From Chersky-840 sp035604715 (lineage in GTDB: Bacteria > Actinomycetota > Acidimicrobiia > Acidimicrobiales > UBA8190): DNA of 64,000 bases. The stretch lies in contig CAVSWP010000013.1 of NCBI GenBank assembly GCA_963731665.1, positions 62,001 through 126,000 on the forward strand. Direction: 5' to 3'. This document shows, piece by piece, positions 32,912 through 41,275 of this stretch. A program made the position numbers and the translations under genes. How positions within the stretch are numbered: position 1 is the stretch's first letter; the number at the start of each line of letters is the position of its first letter. The notes under the pieces are model-generated. The model ran no database searches, was not told the DNA's origin, and saw nothing but the letters and a program-made list of their open reading frames with translations.

Positions 32912-34963
32912 GTGGCGACACCGCGGGTGGTGGCGCCTCCCCGGCCGAGCACCGCACGGCCGCGAGGCTACGAACGGCGCGCCGCCCCGGTTGCGTCGAA
33001 GCGTCGTCGGCGCTCGGAGCCCGTCACGGGCGGGGTACCGCGGCGGCGTGTCGGGGTGATGCGGGTCGTCGTGGTCCTCGTCTTCGCCGCCTTGGCGCTG
33101 CGGCTCATCGGCGTGCAGGGGTTCTCGAGCGGGCGCTACTCGGCCATGGGGGCCGCCGAGGTCGACACCACGGTCCCCACTCCGGCCGTGCGCGGGGGCA
33201 TCTACGACCGAAACGGAGCGGTGCTGGCGTTGTCGGTGCCGCGCGCCACCGTCGTGGCTGATCCGTTCCTCATCCACCATCCCGGAGCGGTGGCCAAGGC
33301 GTTGTCTTCCGTGCTCGGCGTGCCCAGGCACACGTTGAAGGCCGAGCTGTCGGAGCACTCGGGGTTCGTGTATCTCGCCCAGAAGATCGGGGGCACCGAG
33401 GCCGACAAGGTGAGCGCGCTGAACCTGGCGGGGATCAACGTGCTTCCCGCCACCGAGCGCGTCGACCCCGACGGATCACTGGCGGCGCCCTTGCTGGGCA
33501 CGGTGGGCACGGCGCAGACGGGGCAGTCGGGCCTCGAATACAAGTACAACTCGCTGCTGGCGGGGCGCAACGGGCTGGCCGTCGAGGAGATGTCACCCGA
33601 CGGGGTCCCCCTGCCGGGCAAGACGATCCGGAGCACATCGATGGTTCCCGGCACCGGCGTCGAGCTCACCATCGACGAGCCCCTGCAATACGTGACCGAG
33701 CAGTCCCTGAGGGCGGAGATCCTGGCCTCGCACGCCAAGAGCGGCATCGCCATCGTCATGAACACCCGGACCGGCGAGATCCTCTCGATGGCCAACCTGG
33801 TGGCCAAGACGGTGCAGCCCCCCGCTCCCAAGCCCCCTCCCGCCCCGGCCGCGACGGCCACCACGGCCGGCTCGGCTCCGGGCTCGACCACGACGACCAC
33901 GGCGCCGCCGCCGCCTCCGCCCCCCATCACCACCGTGGTGGAGGCGCCCCAGAACCTGGCACTGACCCAGGTCTACGAGCCCGGGTCGGTGTTCAAGCTG
34001 GTCACGTTCTCGGCCGCCCTGCAAGACGGGATCATCTCCCCCGACGAGCTGTTCACGGTCCCCAATTCACTGACCATCGACGGCTGGGTGTTCCATGACG
34101 CCGAGAGCCACCCCACCGAACGCCTCACGGCCACGCAGATCCTCGCCCAGTCATCGAACATCGGCACGATCGAGATCGCCCAGCAGCTCGGCGAGGGGCG
34201 GTTGGCCGCCCAGATCGCCACGCTCGGTTTCGGGCAGCCCACCGGGCTCGGCTTCCCGGCCGAGTCGGCCGGCCTGGTCAAGAGCAACCCCGCCACGTGG
34301 CGGGTGTCGGACATCGGCTCCACACCGATCGGCCAGGACGACGCCGTCACCGCCCAACAGGTCCTCGACATGGTGAACACCGTGGGGACCGGAGGCGTCT
34401 TCGTCCCGCCCCGCCTGGTCCGGGCGACCGTCGCCCAGGACGGGACGGTGACCCCGAGCAAGACCGGGGTCACGCACCGGGCGCTGTCGCAGGAGGTCGC
34501 GTCTCAGCTCACCACCATGATGGAGCAGGTGGTGCAGGACGGCACCGCCGTGACCGCCGGCGTGCCGGGGTACACGGTGGCCGGCAAGACCGGGACCGCC
34601 CAGATCCCCGACCTCGTCCACGGCGGCTACATCCCCGGGGCCTACATGGCGACGTTCGCCGGGTTCGCCCCCGCCGAGAACCCCACCCTTTCGGCCATCG
34701 TGGTGCTCGACCGGCCTTCGCCGATCTACGGGGGCATCGTGGCGGCACCCGTGTTCTCCCAGATCATGCGGTACGCGCTGCACCGGTACGGCATCCCGAC
34801 GTCACCCGGGGGTGGGTCGACGGGGGGCACCGCCCTTCCCGTGCCGTTTCCCCAGGTCCCGCCGCCCAAGAGCCCGGTGCCGAGCGCCCCCAGCACTCCG
34901 AGCACACCCACCACGGCGACTACGATCGTCGCTTCCGCCGGGAAGACCACGGAAGGGCCGTGA
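32912..34963 (+). CDS. ftsI: Septal peptidoglycan transpeptidase (class B PBP, FtsI)
   Basis: 683 residues from GTG 32912: basic N-terminus, one membrane helix (about 50-66, VVVVLVFAALALRLIGV), PBP dimerisation domain (GIYDRNG), then transpeptidase domain with S359-x2-K362 (EPGSVFK), SSN (AQSSNIG) and K559-T-G (GKTGTAQ). About 45 Pro/Thr/Ala residues are inserted within the catalytic domain shortly before the serine, and the C-terminus has a Pro/Ser/Thr tail. It crosslinks septal wall with FtsW. The start is uncertain: no ribosome binding site precedes 32912, and the true start may be GTG 32661 with a frame break. Confidence 0.88.
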   Translation: MATPRVVAPPRPSTARPRGYERRAAPVASKRRRRSEPVTGGVPRRRVGVMRVVVVLVFAALALRLIGVQGFSSGRYSAMGAAEVDTTVPTPAVRGGIYDRNGAVLALSVPRATVVADPFLIHHPGAVAKALSSVLGVPRHTLKAELSEHSGFVYLAQKIGGTEADKVSALNLAGINVLPATERVDPDGSLAAPLLGTVGTAQTGQSGLEYKYNSLLAGRNGLAVEEMSPDGVPLPGKTIRSTSMVPGTGVELTIDEPLQYVTEQSLRAEILASHAKSGIAIVMNTRTGEILSMANLVAKTVQPPAPKPPPAPAATATTAGSAPGSTTTTTAPPPPPPPITTVVEAPQNLALTQVYEPGSVFKLVTFSAALQDGIISPDELFTVPNSLTIDGWVFHDAESHPTERLTATQILAQSSNIGTIEIAQQLGEGRLAAQIATLGFGQPTGLGFPAESAGLVKSNPATWRVSDIGSTPIGQDDAVTAQQVLDMVNTVGTGGVFVPPRLVRATVAQDGTVTPSKTGVTHRALSQEVASQLTTMMEQVVQDGTAVTAGVPGYTVAGKTGTAQIPDLVHGGYIPGAYMATFAGFAPAENPTLSAIVVLDRPSPIYGGIVAAPVFSQIMRYALHRYGIPTSPGGGSTGGTALPVPFPQVPPPKSPVPSAPSTPSTPTTATTIVASAGKTTEGP

Positions 34964-34991
34964 CCGCGGCGGCGGGTCTCCCACTGTGCGC

Positions 34992-36422
34992 ATGGACAGG
35001 TTGCTCGAGGAGGTCGAAGTCATCGAGGCACAGGGGGACCCCGCCTCCACCGAGGTCACCGCCATCGAATTCGACAGCCGGCGCGTCGGGCCCGGGGCCT
35101 TGTTCTGCTGCCTCCCCGGCCGCTCCGGCGACGGGCACGATCATGCCGCCGCAGCCGTCGCCCGAGGCGCTACGGCCCTGCTCACCGAGCGTCGCCTTGT
35201 CCTGGACGTGACGCAGGTCGTCGTGGCCCCGGGCACCGCCCGCCCGGCGATGGCGGCGCTGTCGTGTGCCTTCTTCGGCCAACCGGCCCGATCACTGCTG
35301 ACCGTGGGGGTGACCGGGACCAACGGCAAGACGACGGTCACCCACCTGCTGGCCTCGATCTTCGAGGCGCACAAGTGGCCGACGACGGTCATCGGCACTC
35401 TGGACGGTGCCCGGACGACACCGGAGTCTCCCGTGCTCCAGCGCCTGCTGGCCGAGGCGCGCGACAGCGGCCGTCGGGCGGCGGCGATGGAGGTGTCGTC
35501 GCACGCACTGACCCAGGCCCGCGTAGACGGCATCCGATTCGATGCGGCCGTGTTCACGAATCTCTCGCACGACCATCTCGACTACCACGGGACCGTGGAC
35601 GAGTACTTCGCGGCCAAGGCGTCGTTGTTCACCCCCGAGCGCGCCGCCCTGGCGGTCGTCAATGCAGACGACTCGTGGGGCCGTCGACTTCTGGGGCGTT
35701 CCGGCCTCCAGACGGTGGGGTACTCGATGGCCGAGGTGAGCGACATCGAGAGCGTCCCGACGCGCACGTCGTTCCGGTGGCGCACCCATCGCGTCGACGT
35801 CGCCCTGGCGGGCTCGTTCCATGTGGCCAACGCCCTGGCCGCCGCCACCACGGCGGCAGCGCTGGGGGTGCCCGAGGACGTGATCGTGGCCGGCCTCCAA
35901 GGCGCCGCCCCGGTGCCCGGGCGCTTCGAGGTGGTCGTCGCCGAAGCCCCGTTCACCGCCGTGGTGGACTATGCCCACACCCCCGCCGGGCTGCAGGTCC
36001 TTCTCGACAGCGCCCGGGTCCTGGCGGGCCGGCACCGGGTCCTGTGTGTGTTCGGGTGTGGAGGGGACCGTGACCGCGCCAAGCGACCGGCCATGGGCGC
36101 CATCGCCGCGTCCAGCGCCGATGTTGCGGTGCTCACGTCGGACAATCCCCGGGGCGAGGACCCCGACGCCATCATCGACGAGGTTCTCGCCGGCGTGCCG
36201 GCGGGGTCGGACGTGATCGTGCGACGCGACCGGGGCGAGGCCATCGCCCTGGCGGTCGACATGGCCGATGCCGGCGACGTGGTGGTGGTGGCGGGGAAGG
36301 GCCACGAGCGCGACATCGAGATCGGCACCACGAGCACGCCGTTCGACGACCGGCTAGTGGTGGCGGCGGCGGTGGCCAGACGCCGCCGGCGTGGGCCGGC
36401 GGGCAGCGGGGAACGTCCGTGA
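34992..36422 (+). CDS. murE: UDP-MurNAc-tripeptide synthetase (meso-diaminopimelate adding)
   Basis: 476-residue Mur ligase adding the third residue to UDP-MurNAc-L-Ala-D-Glu. ATP motif VTGTNGKTTVTH near residue 108, carbamylated-lysine region VEVSSHALTQ, FTNLSHDHLDYHG. The substrate motif DNPR near residue 385 (TSDNPRGEDP) is the signature for meso-diaminopimelate rather than lysine. This agrees with the dap genes in the window. ATG 34992 is used; GTG 34986 is two codons longer. Confidence 0.94.
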   Translation: MDRLLEEVEVIEAQGDPASTEVTAIEFDSRRVGPGALFCCLPGRSGDGHDHAAAAVARGATALLTERRLVLDVTQVVVAPGTARPAMAALSCAFFGQPARSLLTVGVTGTNGKTTVTHLLASIFEAHKWPTTVIGTLDGARTTPESPVLQRLLAEARDSGRRAAAMEVSSHALTQARVDGIRFDAAVFTNLSHDHLDYHGTVDEYFAAKASLFTPERAALAVVNADDSWGRRLLGRSGLQTVGYSMAEVSDIESVPTRTSFRWRTHRVDVALAGSFHVANALAAATTAAALGVPEDVIVAGLQGAAPVPGRFEVVVAEAPFTAVVDYAHTPAGLQVLLDSARVLAGRHRVLCVFGCGGDRDRAKRPAMGAIAASSADVAVLTSDNPRGEDPDAIIDEVLAGVPAGSDVIVRRDRGEAIALAVDMADAGDVVVVAGKGHERDIEIGTTSTPFDDRLVVAAAVARRRRRGPAGSGERP

Positions 36423-37453
36423 TCAGTCTCATGACCTCGGGTGGCATCGCCCTGTGGGCTGCCGCGCTCGGGACACCGATCCTCATCCGGTGGCTGGCGC
36501 GCAAGCGGATCGGACAGCAGATCCGCGAGGACGGCCCGTTCATGCACCTGGCCAAGGCAGGCACCCCGACGATGGGTGGCATGGCCCTGGTGGCCGCGGC
36601 GATCGTGGGGTACCTGATGGGTCACGCCGGCACCCACGTCGCGTTCAGCCGTCCCGGGATCCTCGTGATCGGGGTAACGGGGTGCGCGGCCGTGGTGGGG
36701 TTCGTCGACGACTGGATCAAGGTCCGCCACCGCCGCAGCCTGGGCCTCAACAAAAGAGGCAAGTTCGCCGCCCAGGTCGCCATCGCCGTGGCCTTCGCCC
36801 TTCTGGCCGAGCACTGGGCCGGTGTGAACACCCATCTGTCGTTCACTCGGTGGAACTCCCTGGGGATCGATCTGGGGCAGGTGGGATGGATCGTGTGGGC
36901 GGTGGTGATCATGGTGGGCACCGCCAACGCCGTGAACCTGACCGACGGCCTCGACGGTCTGGCCTCGGGCTCGGCCACCTTCTGTTTCGCCTGCCTGGCG
37001 GTGATCGGGTACTGGCAGTTCCGCCACTATTCGCTGTACAACGTGGCCTCGGCCCTGGACCTGGCCCTGGCCTCGGTCGCCCTGGCCGGCGCCTGTCTCG
37101 GCTTCTTGTGGTGGAACGCCGCCCCGGCCCGGATCTTCATGGGCGACACCGGGTCCTTGGCCATCGGCTCGGGCCTGGCCGCGCTGTGCCTGCAGATGAA
37201 CCTCCAGCTCCTGCTGCCCGTGATCGGCGGGCTGTTCGTCATCGTGACGCTGTCGGTGGTCATCCAGGTCGTGAGCTTCCGCGTCTTCGGTCGCCGGGTG
37301 TTCCGCATGGCGCCGCTCCATCACCATTTCGAGCTGGTGGGCTGGCCCGAGACCACCGTCATCGTGCGCTTCTGGATCGCCGGGGGGCTGTTCGCCGCGC
37401 TCGGGCTCGGCGTGTTCTACGCCGACTTCCTGTCGGCCACGGGGCTGCATTGA
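36419..37453 (+). CDS. mraY: Phospho-N-acetylmuramoyl-pentapeptide transferase
   Basis: 344-residue polytopic membrane enzyme making lipid I, with about ten hydrophobic helices. The active-site motifs are VDDWIKVRHRRSLGL, NAVNLTDGLDGLA and FMGDTGSLAIG, and the loop histidines are in PLHHHFELVGW. GTG 36419 overlaps the murE stop (GTGA), leaving no room for murF, which normally sits here. Confidence 0.95.
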   Translation: MISLMTSGGIALWAAALGTPILIRWLARKRIGQQIREDGPFMHLAKAGTPTMGGMALVAAAIVGYLMGHAGTHVAFSRPGILVIGVTGCAAVVGFVDDWIKVRHRRSLGLNKRGKFAAQVAIAVAFALLAEHWAGVNTHLSFTRWNSLGIDLGQVGWIVWAVVIMVGTANAVNLTDGLDGLASGSATFCFACLAVIGYWQFRHYSLYNVASALDLALASVALAGACLGFLWWNAAPARIFMGDTGSLAIGSGLAALCLQMNLQLLLPVIGGLFVIVTLSVVIQVVSFRVFGRRVFRMAPLHHHFELVGWPETTVIVRFWIAGGLFAALGLGVFYADFLSATGLH

Positions 37454-38811
37454 GCTCGACGGTGCCGTCCCGGCGCGTGCTCGTCTACGGCCTCGGTGTG
37501 AGCGGACTGGCCACCGCGGCCCAGCTCCTGTCGGAGGGGGCCGACGTGGTCGCCGTCGACGACGACGCCGGCGAACGCACGCGTCAGCGTGCCGCAGAGC
37601 TCGGCATCGGGTTGGTGGCGGCGCCGGACAGAGGGGCGCTGGGCGCACTGGTGGGCAGTGTCGACGAGGTCGTGGTGAGCCCCGGGGTTCCCGCCTGTCA
37701 CATGGTCTTCTCCCTCGGAGCCGGCGTCCCCATCATCGGCGAGGTCGAGCTGGCGTGGCGACGGGCGCGCTGTCCGATCGTGGCGGTCACGGGCACCAAC
37801 GGCAAGACCACGGTGACCACGTTGGTGCACGCCATGCTCGAGGCGTCGGGCCTCAGGGCGGTGGCGGCAGGGAACATCGGGCTGCCCTTGCTCGAGGCCG
37901 TGGGCAGTGACGCCGAGGTCATCGTGGCCGAGGTGTCCTCCTTCCAGTTGGCGCTCACGACCTCGTTCCGTCCCGCCGTGGGGGCCTGGTTGAACTTCTC
38001 GGCTGACCACCTCGATTGGCACGCCACCGTCGACGACTACCGCGACGCCAAGGCCCGGCTGTGGGCCAACAGCGGACCGGGCGACGTGGCCGTGGTGAAC
38101 GCCGAGGACCCGGTGGTCAGCGCGGCGGGGGCGGTGGCCCGAGCTCGGGGGGCGGCCCTGCGCACGTTCGGCCTGCATTCGGGGGACTTCACCGTGCGCG
38201 CCGGCGAGCTCGTGGGCCCCGACGGCGTACGGGTGGGGCGGGTGGCCGAGCTCGCCCGGTCTATGCCCCACGACGTGATCGACGCGCTGTGCGCCACGGC
38301 GACGGCCCTGGCCTCGGGGGCCAGCCCCGACGGCTGTGCCCGGGCGCTGGCGGCGTTCGGTGGGCTCCCCCACCGGGTCGAGCTGGTAGGCGAGGCTAAC
38401 GGGGTGCGGTTCTACGACGACTCCAAGGCGACCACGCCCGGTGCCGTGTTCGCCGCCGTCGAGGGGTGCGCCCCGGCCGTGCTGATCGCGGGGGGCCGGA
38501 ACAAGGGACTGGACCTCTCGGTCCTGGTCAGGGCGGCGCCCGGGCTCCGTGGGGTGGTGGCCATCGGCGAGGCCGCCGGGGAGATCGAGGCGGCGTTCGT
38601 GCCCACCGTCCCGGTGACACGGGCCCTGTCCATGGACGCCGCCGTGGAGGCGGCGGCGGCGATGGCCGGCCCCGGCGACTCGGTGCTGCTGTCGCCCGCC
38701 TGCGCATCGTTCGACTGGTACCGGTCCTACGCCGAGCGGGGCGACGACTTCGCCCGCTGCGTCCGGGCCCGGCCCGGCTTCGTCGACCCCGCCCGAGGAC
38801 CGTCGCGTTGA
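37450..38811 (+). CDS. murD: UDP-MurNAc-L-alanine--D-glutamate ligase
   Basis: 453-residue Mur ligase. N-terminal Rossmann motif VLVYGLGVSGLATA; ATP motif VTGTNGKTTVTTL near 113; EVSSFQLALT; LNFSADHLDWH; C-terminal YDDSKATTPGA and LIAGGRNKGLDL; LLSPACASFDWYRSYAERGDDF near the end. TTG 37450 overlaps the mraY stop (TTGA), the same junction style as murD-ftsW; GTG 37462 is the alternative. Confidence 0.94.
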   Translation: MSSTVPSRRVLVYGLGVSGLATAAQLLSEGADVVAVDDDAGERTRQRAAELGIGLVAAPDRGALGALVGSVDEVVVSPGVPACHMVFSLGAGVPIIGEVELAWRRARCPIVAVTGTNGKTTVTTLVHAMLEASGLRAVAAGNIGLPLLEAVGSDAEVIVAEVSSFQLALTTSFRPAVGAWLNFSADHLDWHATVDDYRDAKARLWANSGPGDVAVVNAEDPVVSAAGAVARARGAALRTFGLHSGDFTVRAGELVGPDGVRVGRVAELARSMPHDVIDALCATATALASGASPDGCARALAAFGGLPHRVELVGEANGVRFYDDSKATTPGAVFAAVEGCAPAVLIAGGRNKGLDLSVLVRAAPGLRGVVAIGEAAGEIEAAFVPTVPVTRALSMDAAVEAAAAMAGPGDSVLLSPACASFDWYRSYAERGDDFARCVRARPGFVDPARGPSR

Positions 38812-40115
38812 GCGCCGGCGCGACCCCGGCCCCGGCGCCGCGTCCTCGTCGCGACGAGCAGCCCCCCGACCACCTGCGACTGGTCGAGGGCCCCGACGCC
38901 CGGCTCAAGGCTCCGTCGCTTCGCATCAAGCGGGGCGCGGCGCTGTCCACGCGCACCGCCATCCTCGCCGTGGTCATCGCGCTGTGCGGCATCGGGTTGG
39001 TGATGGTCCTCTCGGCGTCGGCCTATACGTCGCTCGTGTACTACGGGTCGGTGTGGACGATCTTCGAGCGCCAGGTCCTGTGGATGGGGCTCGGCGCCAT
39101 CGCCTTCGTCGGCACCATGCGCATCCGCTACGACCGCTGGCGTCGCCTTCGGGTGGTGCTCCCACTGGCCACGCTCCTGCTCCTCGTGGTCGTCCTCGTG
39201 CCCGGCATCGGCGTGGTGGCCGGCGGTTCGAGCCGGTGGATCGGCTTCGGCCCCTTGCGCATCCAGCCGTCGGAGCTCATGAAGCTGTCGATGGCGGTGT
39301 TCGCCGCCGATCTCCTGGCCCGGCGCGCCGATCGCCTGGAGAGGACTCGGGCTGTGGTGGCCCCCCTGCTGGGCCTGTTGACGGTGTCGGGCCTGCTGGT
39401 GCTGAAGCAACCCGACATGGGCACGGCCTTGGTGCTGGCCTTCATCACCTTCTCGACGCTGTATGCCGGTGGTGTCCCGCTTCGGCCCGTGCTCAAGGCA
39501 CTCGGCGTGACCGCCGCCATCGGCCTCATCGTGGGCCTGGCCGAGCCCTATCGCCGGGCCCGGCTCCTGTCGTTCCTCGATCCCTTCGCCCATGCCAAGG
39601 GGTCGGGGTACCAGGTCGTGCAGTCGCTGGTCGGGCTGGGCTCGGGCCACCTCTACGGGCTCGGCCTCGGGGGTGGACGAGAGAAATGGGGCCTGCTGCC
39701 CAATGCCCACACCGACTTCATCTTCTCGGTGATCGGCGAGGAGGGGGGCTTGGTGGGCACGCTCATCGTGCTCTGTCTCTTCGGCGCGCTGGCGTGGTTC
39801 GGGCTGCGCGCCGCCGACCGGGCACCCGACCGCTTCGGGGGGTTGCTCGCCGTCGCCGCCACCTGCTGGATCACGAGCCAGGCGGTGATCAACATTGGGG
39901 CGGTCATCGGCGTGCTGCCGGTCACCGGGATCCCTCTGCCGTTCATCTCCTTCGGGGGCTCCTCGCTCGTCATCACCCTGGTGGCGGCGGGCATCCTGGT
40001 CAACGTGGCGTCGCACGAGAGACCGGCGGGCCTGACGGGCACCAATGTCCCGACGGGTTCGCGCCGCGCCGTCCCCACGGCCACCGACACACCGCGTCGC
40101 CGCGCCCGAGGGTGA
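38808..40115 (+). CDS. ftsW: Septal peptidoglycan polymerase FtsW (SEDS family)
   Basis: 435-residue SEDS glycosyltransferase with about ten membrane helices that polymerises lipid II at the septum with FtsI. A cytoplasmic Pro/Arg-rich N-terminus of about 45 residues is followed by LVMVLSASAY, SSRWIGFGPLRIQPSELMK (family signature with the catalytic aspartate region further on), KQPDMGTALVLA, GLGLGGGREKWGLLPNAHTDFIFSVIGEE, and PLPFISFGGSSL. TTG start overlapping the murD stop. Confidence 0.94.
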   Translation: MSAGATPAPAPRPRRDEQPPDHLRLVEGPDARLKAPSLRIKRGAALSTRTAILAVVIALCGIGLVMVLSASAYTSLVYYGSVWTIFERQVLWMGLGAIAFVGTMRIRYDRWRRLRVVLPLATLLLLVVVLVPGIGVVAGGSSRWIGFGPLRIQPSELMKLSMAVFAADLLARRADRLERTRAVVAPLLGLLTVSGLLVLKQPDMGTALVLAFITFSTLYAGGVPLRPVLKALGVTAAIGLIVGLAEPYRRARLLSFLDPFAHAKGSGYQVVQSLVGLGSGHLYGLGLGGGREKWGLLPNAHTDFIFSVIGEEGGLVGTLIVLCLFGALAWFGLRAADRAPDRFGGLLAVAATCWITSQAVINIGAVIGVLPVTGIPLPFISFGGSSLVITLVAAGILVNVASHERPAGLTGTNVPTGSRRAVPTATDTPRRRARG

Positions 40116-41275
40116 GTACCCGGCGCTATGCGCTGGTGGCGGGGGGAGGTACCGGAGGCCATCTCGTTCCCGCCCTGGCCGTGGCCCGCGCCCTGGGCGA
40201 AGGACTCGGCCCCGACGCCGTCGAGCTGGTGGGGGCCCGGCGGGGTCTCGACGCCACGCTGTTGTCGGGGGAGGGGATCCCGGTGACGCTGCTGCCGGGT
40301 CGGGGCATCTCCCGACGGCGCGACGCCGGCGCGCTGTGGGCCAACGTGGGAGCCGTGATGGGTCTGGCCGGCGCGCTCATCGGTGCCCTTGTCGTGGTGA
40401 TCCGGCGCCGGCCCTCGGTGGTGGTGGCCATGGGCGGGTACGCGTGCGTGCCCGCCGCCCTGGCGGCCGCGGCCTTGGGCGTGCCGGTGGTGCTGGTGAA
40501 CGTGGACGCCGTGCCCGGGGCGGCCAATCGGCTGGTGGGGCGCTTCGCCCGGGCTGCCGCGGTGGCGTTCGACGGCACGGCCCTGCCGCGCGCCGTGGTG
40601 ACCGGCGCCCCGGTGCGGGCGGCCATCGTGCACAGCGCCCATCCCGACGCGCCCGCCCGCCGCCGGGCGCGGGCCGTGTTGGGGTTGCCCCACGACGGCG
40701 TGGTGGTGGGCGCCGTGGGAGGGTCGTTGGGGTCGCAGAAGGTCAACGAGGCGGTCATCGGGCTCGCCGCGCTGTGGGCGCCACGGCGCGAGGTGGCGCT
40801 CTACCACGTGGTGGGTCGGCGCGACTGGGCGTGGGCACTCCAGGCGTCGCCGGAGCTCGGCGAGGACGGGCTTCGCTATATCCAGGTGCCCTACGAGCAG
40901 CACATGGAGCTGTTCTACCAAGCAGCCGACATCGTGGTGGCACGGGCGGGAGCCAACACCGTGGCGGAGCTGGCCGTGGTGGGGGTCCCGGCCATCTTGG
41001 TGCCCCTGCCCGGCGCGCCCGGAGACCATCAGCGCGCCAACGCCGACGTTCTCGAACGCGCCGGGGCGGCCGTGGTGCTCCCCGACTCGCAGTGCTGCGC
41101 CGAGCGCTTGGCGCTCGAGATCGACGCCCTGACGTCGAACCCCGACCGTCTCCGAGCCATGCGGGTCGGGGCCGCCACGGTGGGCCGCCCCGACGCCGTG
41201 TCGGCGGTGGTGGCCCTGGTGCGCGCCCACGCCCGCCCCCGGCGCGCCGAGCCCCGGTCGGCGCATGCCCTCTGA
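40112..41275 (+). CDS. murG: UDP-GlcNAc:lipid I N-acetylglucosaminyltransferase
   Basis: 387-residue GT-B glycosyltransferase making lipid II at the inner face of the membrane. N-terminal glycine loop VAGGGTGGHLVPALAVA, then VVAMGGYACVPAALAA, GGSLGSQKVNEA, and the donor-site VARAGANTVAELAVVGVPAILVPLP. The canonical N-terminal-domain asparagine/histidine contacts are partly replaced (VLVNVDAVPGAANRL). GTG overlaps the ftsW stop; the 3' end overlaps murC by 11 bases. Confidence 0.94.
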   Translation: MSTRRYALVAGGGTGGHLVPALAVARALGEGLGPDAVELVGARRGLDATLLSGEGIPVTLLPGRGISRRRDAGALWANVGAVMGLAGALIGALVVVIRRRPSVVVAMGGYACVPAALAAAALGVPVVLVNVDAVPGAANRLVGRFARAAAVAFDGTALPRAVVTGAPVRAAIVHSAHPDAPARRRARAVLGLPHDGVVVGAVGGSLGSQKVNEAVIGLAALWAPRREVALYHVVGRRDWAWALQASPELGEDGLRYIQVPYEQHMELFYQAADIVVARAGANTVAELAVVGVPAILVPLPGAPGDHQRANADVLERAGAAVVLPDSQCCAERLALEIDALTSNPDRLRAMRVGAATVGRPDAVSAVVALVRAHARPRRAEPRSAHAL

